Source of the DNA: Tethya wilhelma
Lineage: Eukaryota; Porifera; Demospongiae; Tethyida; Tethyidae
DNA: 64,000 nucleotides
Assembly (NCBI GenBank): GCA_964030475.1
Contig: CAXIPT010000003.1
Location: 7,950,453 to 8,014,452, forward strand
Direction: 5' to 3'
Shown here: one piece after another, positions 10,485 through 21,700 of the stretch
How the letters are laid out: each line of letters starts with the position of its first letter
Position numbering within the stretch: the first letter of the stretch is position 1
Notes under the pieces: generated by a model
What the model was told of the DNA's origin: nothing
Seen by the model: the letters and a program-made list of their open reading frames with translations, nothing else
The model's database searches: none
Translations under genes and position numbers: made by a program

Positions 10485-13400
10485 CTACATGTTTGATATA
10501 TTGCAATTAGCAGTAACCAAAATAGCTTGCATCTCTCGAAGACTTTCAGCAAGTTTTATCACAAAATTTTTACTGTTTGTTTCTTGACAACTTCTATATG
10601 ACGATACTGACACAGTGATCTTTGTCTCCTGAGGATTGTAGGCAACTCCATAACCATCAGGAACTACAGCTCCAAAGCCTAGAAACATTTCATATTGCTT
10701 TGCTTCAGGTACCTAAGACACGTGAGCTAGTAATGCAACTTTACCAGAGCATATTGAAAGGACTATAATTTATCTAACCTGGCTTGTAGATAGACAAAAA
10801 TGAGTGCTCTTGCTATATGCTGGGTCTTTAAATAGGCCAGGTGTCTCCATTTTCAATTCTTTTGCCATAAGTCGCAGTCCTAATAAGTGACGATCCATAG
10901 CTTGACCATTAATAGCCTATAATAATTATTTATGATTAATTGTTATCATTCTGGAAACAATATTATTTTTTGCTGTTGTGGAAATATCATACTTTGCCTG
11001 TAGTTAACAATAAGAAAATAGATACTATAACTTGAAGTCTTCAGCTTGTAAGGGATAATACTAGATATAGCCTTAGTCCATCAATTGCAGACTTACTTGC
11101 TTGGTGTAGTCTGAGTGAACTTTTATAGCTGTCACTAAAGAACTGGCCTTTTCATCTGTCTATATAAAATTAATAAATTAGTGGTCATTGCTCTTCATTA
11201 CCGTATAGCGGGAAATTTTCGTATGATGGAAATTTTTGTATATTTCGTATGGGATTCGAATATATGAAAATTAAAACTGCGAAAATTTAACTTCCGCATT
11301 TACTTTGTACGAGCCTGTGCCGCGTATACGAAATTTAAAACTACGAAAATTTCTTCCGGTGCATTTATACAAAATTTTGCACCAACGAAAATTTCCCTCT
11401 ATACGGTATTCAAAATAATCTATCATCATGTGTTCCAGCACTACACAATCAACTCACAGTTGAAAGTGGATTGCTCATAATCTTTACAAAAGTCTGGGAT
11501 GCTTTTGTAGCTGAGCGGATAGTATCAGTCCGTCCCAATTTGAAAAATCTAGTAGCTCCGCTTTCATATGTTGCAGTGGTCTTCTTGTAGAGCCTACAAT
11601 CACATGACGTAATAAGGACTTTTTATATGTATATTATAGTAACATACTTAAAGTAGGCCAACTGTATAGCATTCTGGATAAATCCATCAGGTGAGAGTTT
11701 GAATGACTTTATAACATTTAAACCAAAATCAGTAAAGGTGAACACTTGCAAATCAACGTCTTGAATCAACCTGAAAGTCATGCAGTAGAAAATTGTCATT
11801 AGTAACCATGAATCTCGACCCAGGCATCTGCATAATTATAGTGCAGACCAGGAGCACTTTGATTAACTTTATAAGCAGGGTATGCATGTGTGTGAATATA
11901 TAGGTTTGCAACACCAAACTATAGTGTGTGTGCATATGTGTCGGTATCCTATTTACTTATTATTACTGCAGTACATGAACTGCCTTTAATTCGACCTAAG
12001 TAACATACGTACACTTTATAGTGTGTATTCTAGATATAAACTATTATTTGCAGATATTTCATACTCCTCTCTATTATCTGATACCATGGATAAACTAATA
12101 ATAAAAGTTATGCACTATCATTAAAATGTGCTTTCAATACTTACCGATCAATATTTTCTTTGGCCAGGAGAATGTCTCTAGCAATTTCTGGTGAAATCCT
12201 CCAGCAAAGTTTTTCAGGAGGACAAAGAAGTCTATTAGGCACCGGAGATGTCTCATTTAAAACATCACACATATTTCTAATTGATAAAGGTAACACACAA
12301 GATCAACCTAGCTGACTATACTTACAACCCAAATTAATTGATAAATCATACTGTGCACTCAAGCAGAAGAGGTCAATAGCCAAAGCTGCTGGTCCATCAG
12401 CTACAGAATGCTCTAGCAGTCCCCCAAAGCCTCCATCTTCTCCCATAAAAATCTTTTTATGAAAGTATGCAATAATCAACAACAGATTATTTATATTTTT
12501 GTCTATTCTGGCTTACCTGGATAGAATCAAACCATCTATTGCATGTATTGTGTTGTGATCCATTACCATGTAGAAATTTGTTGGCTAGTACAGTCTTTTG
12601 GACATCGTTATTGCATTGTGATGCTCCTAGAGAATAAGATTTATCTAGACACACTACAAACTGTGCCCTCTCAATTACATCCAATGATACTCTGTTTGTA
12701 GAATCTAAACTTGGTGTGTGTGGGTAAAAAATCAGTGTTAGCATTACAGTCTACATTTACAGATATCACTGCAAAAAGGTTTATACTGGCCTACTATGTA
12801 AGCTGTTTCCACTGCTCACCTTGAAGCAATCTTTCCCTACACTGGTACCATGTATCCCTATGTTCCGTAGTAAGAATCCCAACTGGATACTCACAGGATT
12901 CAGGAGCAGAATTCAGTATGAAGTGTAGTTGTTCAATGATATGGCTAGCTGGAGCCACAGCCAAAGTACCATCAGGACACTCATAAAGGACATGTAATTT
13001 GAAAAGCTGGGAGAAAATTTTGTCCTTATTAATCTTAACATGAAAGACTTCCCAATTTACAAATTTTACTCACATGTCCATTACGAATAATCACAATATG
13101 TCGTGAGTCAATTATAGGTGTTTTTCTCACGGTGTCCACTAATTTACCAGGCAGCCTACACTTAGAGAAACAGTCATGTTGACTCATACACAATGGCTTC
13201 CCCCGATATGTATCTGGAGGAACTGCTTCGCTGATAGAAATATATAGCAAAGATAACAACCTGAGCAATAAATAGTTAGGGTTGTTTAAACTCACTGTTA
13301 AAGTAGCAATCCCCATTTAACTCTGCAGAGTATTATATTTGCTACCCATCTGTGATCAAGAGTGTTAACCTTTTAACTGAACTGATAGTACCAAGAGTAT

Positions 13401-16326
13401 ATACTCTTGATAGTCCAAACATGTACCTGACATAGTCGTCAACTGATTTGACCACTTTACATGGGAAACCAACAGCTGCACTTGAATTGACGACCACAGA
13501 CTCACGAAAACCAAGGTATGCAGCATAGTCCCACCATTCATTTAGCTAATGTGTATTATATGTCATACTTATCTTAAGCTGTCACATGCATATAAAAAAC
13601 TTGTACATTCATGATACGTACATACCCAATTATCTTTCATTTCAGCTCTTTCTACTAGTTTTTTTTGTAATTTCTCCCCAACTCCCCCTTTCTCACCAAA
13701 CTGAGCTACTATAGCTTTTGTGTGTTCCAGTTCCTCCTTAGTAAGCAGGGGCTGTGAATTGTGTGAGTGTATGTATAATCAGATAAATTTACAGTTTAGC
13801 ACTTTACTAAGGATTGGACCTTGAAATTAATATAATGGTTATAAGAGTTCTAGACCCTCCTGGACTAACTAAATACAGAATGCACTTAATATTTGCTACC
13901 ACCTGAATATTAAACTTGGATGGAAATATGTAAAAATCTTTCACTCAATGAGAACAGAGTAAAATTCAAGCTCAATATAGAAATGTGTATAAACTTTCAA
14001 GACATTTCAATAAAATTATGAGTGTATAATAATATTATGTTAAAACATGCTTACTAGGGTATTATCGAAAATATATGAATTAAACCTGAGGGCAGAGTTC
14101 AAACTTGAAACAGAGAACAAAGACTATCTAAAAAGAAAAGCGATACTAATTCTGTTCAAGAGCTCTTCTGGTATTTCTTTCAAGCACTGAATGTTTCTAA
14201 TGATTACTGGTGTTTTGTTTGTTATTGCATGACACAGTTAGCTCAACAATGATTAATGATCAATCAAGCTATGATTAACTTGGTACAGTAACAAGTCAAG
14301 AAGTGGACCGACATAATTTATACAAGTTAAAAAAAACAACAAAACATTGGAAATGTGATGAGACACAGGAATGGCTAAATCATAAAAAGAAAGCAAACAA
14401 GACGGAATGGCTTGTTAGAGTGTGTGCAGAATTTTTCCTGTATGGGCTGCATGTAACACTCTCCATATTGAGTCTCTCATTTTGCCCACAGGAAGAACTC
14501 CCTACACACTCTAACAGCCATTTCATCTTGCATGCTTTCTTTTTACGATTTAGCCATTCCTGTGTCCCATTACATTTGCAATGTTTTATTTTTTACTCAT
14601 TTGTTCTCATTTTTTCATAATTCTACAAATCACATTTGAGTTTGTGTGTGTATATGCCGCAACTGAGTTGTGTAGCCTGCTTGATACTGAAGTGTCTCAG
14701 TCATTTGGAGGCAGGAGCTGTATCACAAGATTTACTTGCTTTGCTATAATTATTATGATAATCTAAGAAAGTACCCCGAAGAAGAGTAACCAGGTATCAC
14801 AAAATAGCTAGTTCCAGATAACTTACATTTGAATTCCAAATAATGCACACCAAATAACACAATGGTAACGTTTCACCTACAGTTATTTTGCCTACATTAT
14901 ATTATGCCTACTGGAAGTCAGAGTATCAATTCGCCTACATGTTTTCAAGTGGAGGCGCATTAAAAACTGTGATGCGTACATGTGCGAATGCACAAAGACA
15001 ATTTTAAGGCCCTATCTGAGCCTGATAAAGAACTAGAAAAACAGAGTTTTTAAGATCAAGCAGTGTTCTTACACTGTAAGGCTATCAAGAGACTGGAAAA
15101 ATTCGTGAAGAGAAGCCTTTTCTGATGTACTGCCAAACCACTGACAATCATGATCGTCACGATCATGATTACGGGGGGGGGGGGTTAGAGCTAAGTTTTT
15201 GTCACAGTGCTCTTAATTGTGTGTAATATAATTAACCTTTAACTGTGTCAGTGGAGTAGCTATAGGAACTATTTTGACATTGGAATTGGGGGGGCCAAGT
15301 CATGAAGTAGGTAGCTTTTTTGTCTTTTATGCTGGTCTATATAGCCCAGATTTTAGAATTGACTAAATGGTTTTATCACCAAGAAATTTTTTGAAATTTT
15401 GGGTAATTTTGGTGAAATCCTGGTGCTGTTTACCATAAACCAGAGTTCTGCTGTATGTTTCCTTTTGCTTCTCCCTACATTTATGGCCAGCCATATAACT
15501 TTGTCACCCCATTATTGGGGGTGGGGGTGAGGGGGATAGACCCCTCTAGCAAAAATATTGGGGGGGAGGGGGGTAGTGCCCCCCCTGACCCTCCTGGTTC
15601 CTACTCCACTGTGTGTAAGCTTTAAACTTGGTAGGTAGATGCAGAGATAGTTAGGCTGTGCAGCAATGGCATCTCTTTTAATTGTTTGGCTCAACAGTTA
15701 GGCTAGAAAAAAGCCTTAGACGAATAGCAAAATTCAATTTGCTAATACCTTGTCCTTTGTAGTGCACTTAGGCTAAGTTNGGGAGGGGGGTAGTGGCCCC
15801 CCTGACCCTCCTGGTTCCTACTCCACTGTGTGTAAGCTTTAAACTTGGTAGGTAGATACAGAGATAGTTAGGCTGTGCAGCAATGGCATCTCTTTTAATT
15901 GTTTGGCTCAAGAGTTAGGCTAGAAAAAAGCCTTAGACGAATAGCAAAATTCAATTTGCTAATACCTTGTCCTTTGTAGTGCACTTAGGCTAAGTTTTCT
16001 CCACAGCCATTCTGCATTATAAGCTTGAAGCTTGCAATAAGCCAGCAATAGGCTACTAAAGGCCTGAATGAAGCAAATTTTTGAGCTGCACATGTCTTTG
16101 TAAATAAAAGGTGTAGCTACTGAGCATCATTGTGATTGGAATTTTTAGTATTATGCGCATCACCTACATTACATAATTGTGCCACTTCCAGTAGTGTAGG
16201 CGAATTGATACGATGGCAAAATGACTGTAGGCGAAATGTTACAAAACCACGGAGAAGGCATTTTTCACCTTGTATCTAGCTACTCAATGAATAGTCTCTG
16301 AGAAAAGTTGAGCCAAGATAGAAGAA

Positions 16327-16361
<35 letters not shown>

Positions 16362-18332
16362 AGAAGAAGAAGAAGAAGAAGAAGATGGAAAAAATTAGAG
16401 GTTTGGCATATTTTAGTTTGTTACTTTAGCAATGATTTTAGGCCATGTTTTAGGGCTCATTAGAGAGAGAAAGAGCTAAATAGTAGCTTAAGAATCTTTT
16501 TAGTGCTGAGCGCTCAGTTTTTGCAGAATTATTCCAGTGAATATTTGCTAATGGGCCATCTGTGCCATTTCTGTGTACCCAGTACTACCATACAGGGAAT
16601 ACTGTCTCAATTTTGCAGATCATGGCACACTTACAATAAAGCCAGTACAGGTAACTTTTACTCATCAAAAGTTNAGTTAGGCTGTGCAGCAATGGCATCT
16701 CTTTTAATTGTTTGGCTCAAGAGTTAGGCTAGAAAAAAGCCTTAGACGAATAGCAAAATTCAATTTGCTAATACCTTGTCCTTTGTAGTGCACTTAGGCT
16801 AAGTTTTCTCCACAGCCATTCTGCATTATAAGCTTGAAGCTTGCAATAAGCCAGCAATAGGTTACTAAAGGCCTGAATGAAGCAAATTTTTGAGCTTCAC
16901 ATGTCTTTGTAAATAAAAGGTGTAGCTACTGAGCATCATTGTGATTGGCATTTTTAGTATTATGCGCATCACCTACATTACATAATTGTGCCACTTCCAG
17001 TAGTGTAGGCGAATTGATACGATGGCAAAATGACTGTAGGCGAAATGTTACAAAACCACGGAGAAGGCATTTTTCACCTTGTATCTAGCTACTCAATGAA
17101 TAGTCTCTGAGAAAAGTTGAGCCAAGATAGAAGAAGAAGAAGAAAAGGAACAAGAAGAAAAAGAAGAAGAAGAAGAAGAAGAAGAAGAAGAAGAAGAAGA
17201 AGAAGAAGAAGAAGAAGAAGAAGAAGAAGAAGATGGAAAAAATTAGAGGTTTGGCATATTTTAGTTTGTTACTTTAGCAATGATTTTAGGCCATGTTTTA
17301 GGGCTCATTAGAGAGAGAAAGAGCTAAATAGTAGCTTAAGAATCCTTTTAGTGCTGAGCGCTCAGCTTTTGCAGAATTATTCCAGTGAATATTTGCTAAT
17401 GGGCCATCTGTGCCATTTCTGTGTACCCAGTACTACCGTACAGGGAATACTGTCTCAATTTTGCAGATCATGGCACACTTACAATAAAGCCAGTACAGGT
17501 AACTTTTACTCATCAAAAGTTTCTAGCTACACAGTACGCACATGATGGAGCCAGATATTAAAGTGCATATCGGCTATCATCTATTAGTTTAGTAAGTGAT
17601 GTAACTACCCTACTTACTTTTTTGAGAAAACACTAAAGTATAACAAATAAGCTTATCTTGGTCTGCCACCACCACAAAAAAGGTCAATTAAATGCAAACA
17701 TAGCCTCACTTCATTCAAAATAAGCATAGATACAGTAGTCTACTTCCGAGCGAAGCGAGGCTAAGTTTTAGTTCAAGTGACCTTTTCGTGGACAACATGC
17801 ATATGGCAGACCAAGGTAAACTTCCTGGTGAATCTTGGCTGTACTTCAGTGTTTTCTCACAAGAGTAAGTAAGGCACTTTGCCTCATTATAAAGTAGTCT
17901 CAGACCAACTTGGGAGACTAAACTGTAGCTTTAGAGTGTGGATAGAGGGTCTTTTGACTTTAAGCCAAGTTTTTTTTACTGAGAGACGATCTTTTCCCAT
18001 GGCTCAGACTTCCGACAGTCTTTGCCACAATTGGGAATGTGACCATTGAAGCATAGCGAGGATTGCACTCATGCAGTGTACCCCTACTCTTACACTGTAC
18101 TGTGTACTTGTAGTGTTACCTCAAGACAGGCGATGTATTTGTGCAGTGTTTGTTGTAGTAAAGGTACAGGCAGATTAGGTAAGGAAGATTGGTTTTGATT
18201 CATCTTTCCAGGAATATATTCTGTAGCCCAAATCTGTGGTAATGCTGGAAACTGAAGCTTCAAGTTTGATTTTTTCATACTTTTCCCATCAGCACTATTG
18301 GCTTTGTGCTGTAAATCAAAAGTTAGATGCAA
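10485..18332 (-). CDS. Carnitine O-acetyltransferase-family paralogue 1, 14 exons, with an in-frame TAA in exon 4
   Basis: Carnitine/choline acyltransferase family: transfers acyl groups between CoA and carnitine. Exons in coding order: 18120-18332, 13626-13751, 13427-13545, 13296-13349, 13074-13230, 12820-13006, 12517-12704, 12352-12452, 12145-12276, 11648-11770, 11458-11593, 11097-11159, 10779-10916, 10485-10712. All phases join, giving 655 codons including the stop. Landmarks: LPNLPVPLLQQTL near the N-terminus, KPLCMSQ, NRWFDSIQ, catalytic His363 in LLEHSVADGPA, GRTDTIRSAT, MDRHLLGLRL with Arg542 (Asn in choline acetyltransferases, so carnitine is the likely substrate), LSTSQ and VVPDGYG. 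Faults: codon 170 is TAA (13298-13300), where the sister gene has CAG. The 54-nt exon is a multiple of three, so skipping it would keep frame at the cost of 18 residues. The C-terminus ends ISNM and lacks the AKL peroxisome signal of the sister gene. Intron 1 is 4.4 kb, full of transposons and two Ns. Exon 12352-12452 uses donor GTATGA, chosen by phase. Confidence 0.85.
11199..11408. mobile_element. MITE with CCGTATAG terminal inverted repeats and TA target site
   Basis: Ends CCGTATAGCGGGAAATTTTC and, inverted, GAAAATTTCCCTCTATACGG, flanked by TA on both sides as in Tc1/mariner/pogo insertions. The interior is a series of short inverted AAATTTTCG blocks. It sits in the intron between exons 11097-11159 and 11458-11593 of the acyltransferase. 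Confidence 0.75.
14338..14591. mobile_element. Foldback element with about 95-bp arms
   Basis: Left arm 14338-14432 and right arm 14497-14591 are inverted copies at roughly 85-90% by eye. Shared blocks include GACACAGGAATGGCTAAATC, AAAAAGAAAGCA and GTTAGAGTGTGT. The open frames across it read through the arms and are not genes. Confidence 0.7.
14865..16242. mobile_element. Non-autonomous DNA element with GTAAC-(A/G)TTTC-CCTACAG ends
   Basis: Left end GTAACGTTTCACCTACAGTT and the inverted right end GTAACATTTCGCCTACAGTC near 16242 match, followed on each side by CAATTCGCCTACA-type sequence. No transposase is visible inside. A hAT-like MITE is nested in it (15249-15611). The right end appears again at about 17053 because the segment is repeated after the N at 16674. 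Confidence 0.6.
15249..15611. mobile_element. hAT-like MITE (CAGTGGAGTA ends)
   Basis: Starts CAGTGGAGTAGCTATAGGAA and ends, inverted, with GGAACCAGGAGGGTCAGG-type sequence: TTCCTACTCCACTG. G- and C-runs near the ends are common in animal hAT MITEs. No transposase inside. Confidence 0.6.
15781..16673. repeat. Segment overlapping both neighbours (between two Ns)
   Basis: Its first ~215 bases repeat 15565-15779, and most of the remainder (from about 15872) is repeated after the next N as 16675-17520. This looks like a short contig placed between two contigs it overlaps. Confidence 0.8.
16320..16386. repeat. AGA/GAA trinucleotide microsatellite, copy 1
   Basis: An almost pure run of AGA triplets within intron 1 of the minus-strand acyltransferase. 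It recurs at 17131-17233 in the duplicated segment with more units. Confidence 0.95.
17131..17233. repeat. AGA/GAA trinucleotide microsatellite, copy 2
   Basis: Longer version of the 16320 repeat. The length difference between otherwise near-identical copies is what two alleles of a microsatellite would show. The poly-arginine frame across it is not a gene. Confidence 0.95.
17612..17873. mobile_element. Foldback element near exon 1 of acyltransferase paralogue 1
   Basis: Arms of about 120 bp around a short centre at GAGCGAAGCGAGGC. Matching blocks include GAGAAAACACT, CTTGGTCTGCCA, AAAGGTCA and TAGCCTC. It lies in intron 1, about 250 bp from exon 1. Confidence 0.65.
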
Positions 18333-18726
18333 GATTCATTCGGTACCATAGATCATACCTTGAATTGGCTAGCCATAACTTACGTAACTCATGAGTAGTG
18401 CAGTGACAGACTGTTGAGTCGAGATTTTTCGTCCGAGTTTTCTCCAACATAGCAACATAATCTTCCATGGACAAGCGGACAAGTCTATGGGAAGGGAAGG
18501 GAGGGTCGACCAAGCAAGTTCACAAATTTGTGGTGACGATCTTTGCCATATGTTTTTCATTGTGAGCAATGCTACGAGCTTGTGGAACTCTTCCCTGCTG
18601 GGCCAAATTTATTGGTGATCTACTACGTACGAGGGTAAATATGTCAAGCTTACATTATATACCGTAAGTTTATCATCCAAAAAATTAGACTTGTGTGTTT
18701 AAAACCTATAGGTAAATGCTTCTACC
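18333..18726. promoter_or_regulatory. Putative bidirectional promoter between head-to-head acyltransferase genes
   Basis: The two start codons chosen here lie 394 bp apart and point away from each other, so this interval should contain both promoters and 5' UTRs. A TATA-like ATTATATA stretch at about 18654-18661 lies about 70 bp upstream of the plus-strand ATG. Minus-strand frames of about 65 codons overlap here (18316-18513 and 18369-18569), but neither resembles a family I know and neither joins exon 1 in phase. Confidence 0.5.
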
Positions 18727-21700
18727 ATGTCGTTTATAGTACCCAAGTCATCACAGCAGTCAATCTCAGTAGCCAAACGTAAATATAGTTGCAAGATACA
18801 GTTCCCAACCCTTCCTAAAGAATGGGAGGGGAAGTATACCCCTGGACAGATGTACCAACACCAGACTTCCCTTCCAAATCTTCCAGTACCTCCACTACAA
18901 CAAACTCTACAGAAGTACATTGCTTGTATTGAGGTATGTATGAATTTTTAGGTTGTGAATATCATAAGGGACTGTCACGTAGTAAAAGACCCCCGTAGTA
19001 TTTGGACCCCCGGAATAAATACCGTAAACGTGGAAATATTGGCATGCATTTAATTTGGCGATTTTGCTCAGACTGCTTCCCACAAAAATATTGGCGGTTT
19101 TAAATTTGGCGTTTTCCTCCCTTGTGCAATGTATTGCAATAGAGCGAAAAACAGTTTACACGCATTTAATTTGGCAGTTTTTGCGCCGACCGCCAAACCA
19201 GCAAATTTAATGTACCGCCAATATTTCCACGTTTACGGTACTTCAGTATAATGCGTAGGCAATTGACCCCTCTGAAATATTTGGACCCCTTTGTGATCTT
19301 GAACTTTTGCAATCATGGTAGAGGATATGAGCAGCACAGTGAGCATAAACACTCAGACACATTTCATCACAATATATAAGAGAACACTGTCCTAGCAAAT
19401 CAAGTTAGATCATCAGGCTCTAACGGAAGGTATGGGATATTCTATTCAATGAGACTGTCAGTGTGCAAAAGATTATCAAGTTTAACTTAAGTGCATCATC
19501 TTATTATTTGATCATCATTATGGTTCACAATTCTGCCACTCCCTCCATGGCCTCACTACCTGCAGATTGTTCTACTGTTTTATTCACTGGCTCAATCGTT
19601 TACAATCTAATGATGCAAACCCAACTATTCAGTGATTTGTCGGAGGCTCAGGCTTTTCTTCTCACTGAGTAATCATGACTTATTAATATTGTGTGGTCAT
19701 TTTCACTAGCTAGCTGTGAAAGATTGTATGGTAGGATTTAACATAATTTGTCAATACCAACTCATGAGAAGAATGCCGCATATGCTAAGTAACACTGCTC
19801 ACTGCTATCATGGTCCACCACTTCTGAGTTGACTCTGCATACAAGGTTTGAAGGGGGGTCCAAACACTACAACTAGGAACATTAGCTTCAAGCACTTGCT
19901 GAAGTATTTGGACCGGGGGATCCATACGCTATAAAGTTTTTGGACCGGTGGTCCAACCACATCGAAGTATTTGGACCTGGGGGGACCAAAATAGGAGGGT
20001 CCAAATTGTCCGTGACAGGACACTTCCAGTTTAGTGTACGTATTTTGGTATCACATTTTAGGACATGGAGGTTTGTGCTGTAGTGTGTGAAGAAACGTTG
20101 ATGATCGAATAATTTCATGCCTTGCTAGTTATTAAGCCTCAGTGTGTGTGTAGCACGTATAGAGGATTACGGTAGTCGTTTTGTGTGGGTGTGGGTGTGT
20201 GTGTGTGTCTAACGGCATCTCTATAAATTATAACAAGTAGAAAGGTACTTACATTCAAAATCAATGTTATCTTGAAAATGGTCATGTAGAGTCTTGCAGA
20301 ACGCTGTGGTTTCTGAGATCTGAAGCTTTTCAGCTTCTAAGTTTCGAGACCACACCCATTGATCTCGCCCATATGGTGTGCATTATTTAGAAGTACAGAG
20401 AGCTTGAGCAGGCATGCTGGCATGATGCAGATATCTTGTATCAGTTGGCCTTGGTGCTTAAATAGGCTGAATTGATTGCGAGTTAAATTTAGCAAGATAA
20501 TACTTTCTATAACTATGCATCTTTGTAGCTTAATTGTCTTTTGCAGTTGACTTAAGGCTTGAAGTCCAAGGGGTGGTCACTCCCATAGGCACTGTACTTA
20601 GATCCGTGTCCAGGGTCACAATTGGTAACCACCTAATAGTAAATTTGGCTGTGACCTCATGACCATACCAAAAAATTCCTGGTGACTTTGTGACCATGTT
20701 CGATTGAACTCGAGCTCTAGTTATGACATCATGATCATGATTGTGTATCACATCAGCGAGCAATTCACTTTTATACCCTAGTACAGACTAGACGAGATTG
20801 TAGAAGGCAGCAGTTTAGACTGTCGGATCTGTTTTTATTGAGTTTAAGGCTACAGAATGTGCCCTATGTGCCTTACAGATGATGTAAGTATCTCTGAATT
20901 GGCTCTCTTATTTTGGGGGGGTTGAACTCCTCCTGACCATACAGCAATCAAATTTTCTCTGTGACCCAGTTACCATATGGAAAAAAACCCTCTGTAACCT
21001 TGTGACCTTATGGTGACCCCAGTCGCGGATCTAAGTACAGTGTCTACGGGAGTGACCACTCCTTGAGGTCCAACTGGTTCAGGCTTAGTGACGTAATATC
21101 AGAGTTGGTCATATTGCATTAGTGTGGCTGTTCATCAAGTTTTACTGTTCACTAATTTTGTAAATTGAGATTATTGTAAATAGGCTGGCCACAGCTTCAT
21201 TGAAGGTTGGAAGTTCATAGTAAATGCTGCATAGTTGTGCCTTGTTTGCCTCATACCCAGCCTACTCCCTCTATTTGGTGATTAAAAGAGAGAGTTGCCT
21301 AAGTATGAGGCTCAGTCTGCAAAGTAGAAGTGCAGCAAAAGCATTGGTGTTGGGCATGACTTTTGCGTAAAACTGTAGATTTCTAGGTTTCTAATGCAGC
21401 ACATTGATAGCAAGACTAAATTAACTTGAACTATTTGTCAATACAGCATTGGGCTCTTTTTTCCATCTTTTAGGACTCTGGACACTGTTTTGATTGTTTC
21501 CAATATAGATAATACACCAATACACCCTGATAGGGTTGGATTTCCACTTCCACATGAATAGCTAGTACTAATCGAGCTATGAATCTGATCAACATTCTTT
21601 CACACGTTACACAATGTGTTTATCCCTTTCACTTGATGAATTCGGCAAATCGGTATGTTTGGTTATGATTGCCCTCGAAATTCACAAGATTATGAACTCT

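Larger units (their letters stand above)
13752..18119 (-). other. Intron 1 of acyltransferase paralogue 1, filled with repeats
   Basis: 4.4 kb between exon 1 and exon 2. It contains the foldback at 14338-14591, a larger inverted-repeat element from 14865, a hAT-like MITE at 15249-15611, two AGA microsatellites, two Ns (15780 and 16674) and a foldback at 17612-17873. Because the sequence after each N repeats sequence before it, the true intron is probably about 1 kb shorter. Confidence 0.7.

Noticed and set aside
14303..14766. Open frames of 105 and 61 codons
   Set aside because: They run through the two arms of a foldback element, and the translated text has no protein-like motifs.
15155..15185. 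CATGATCGTCACGATCATG palindrome with a G-run as a regulatory site
   Set aside because: It sits inside a transposable element in an intron; a chance or element-derived palindrome is simpler.
17117..17311. Poly-arginine open reading frame
   Set aside because: It is the translation of the AGA microsatellite; no start context, no homology expected.
18316..18569. Minus-strand frames upstream of acyltransferase paralogue 1 as an extra N-terminal exon
   Set aside because: One ends with a possible donor (AG before GTATGA) but in phase 2, which does not fit exon 1 in phase 0. No resemblance to acyltransferase N-termini.
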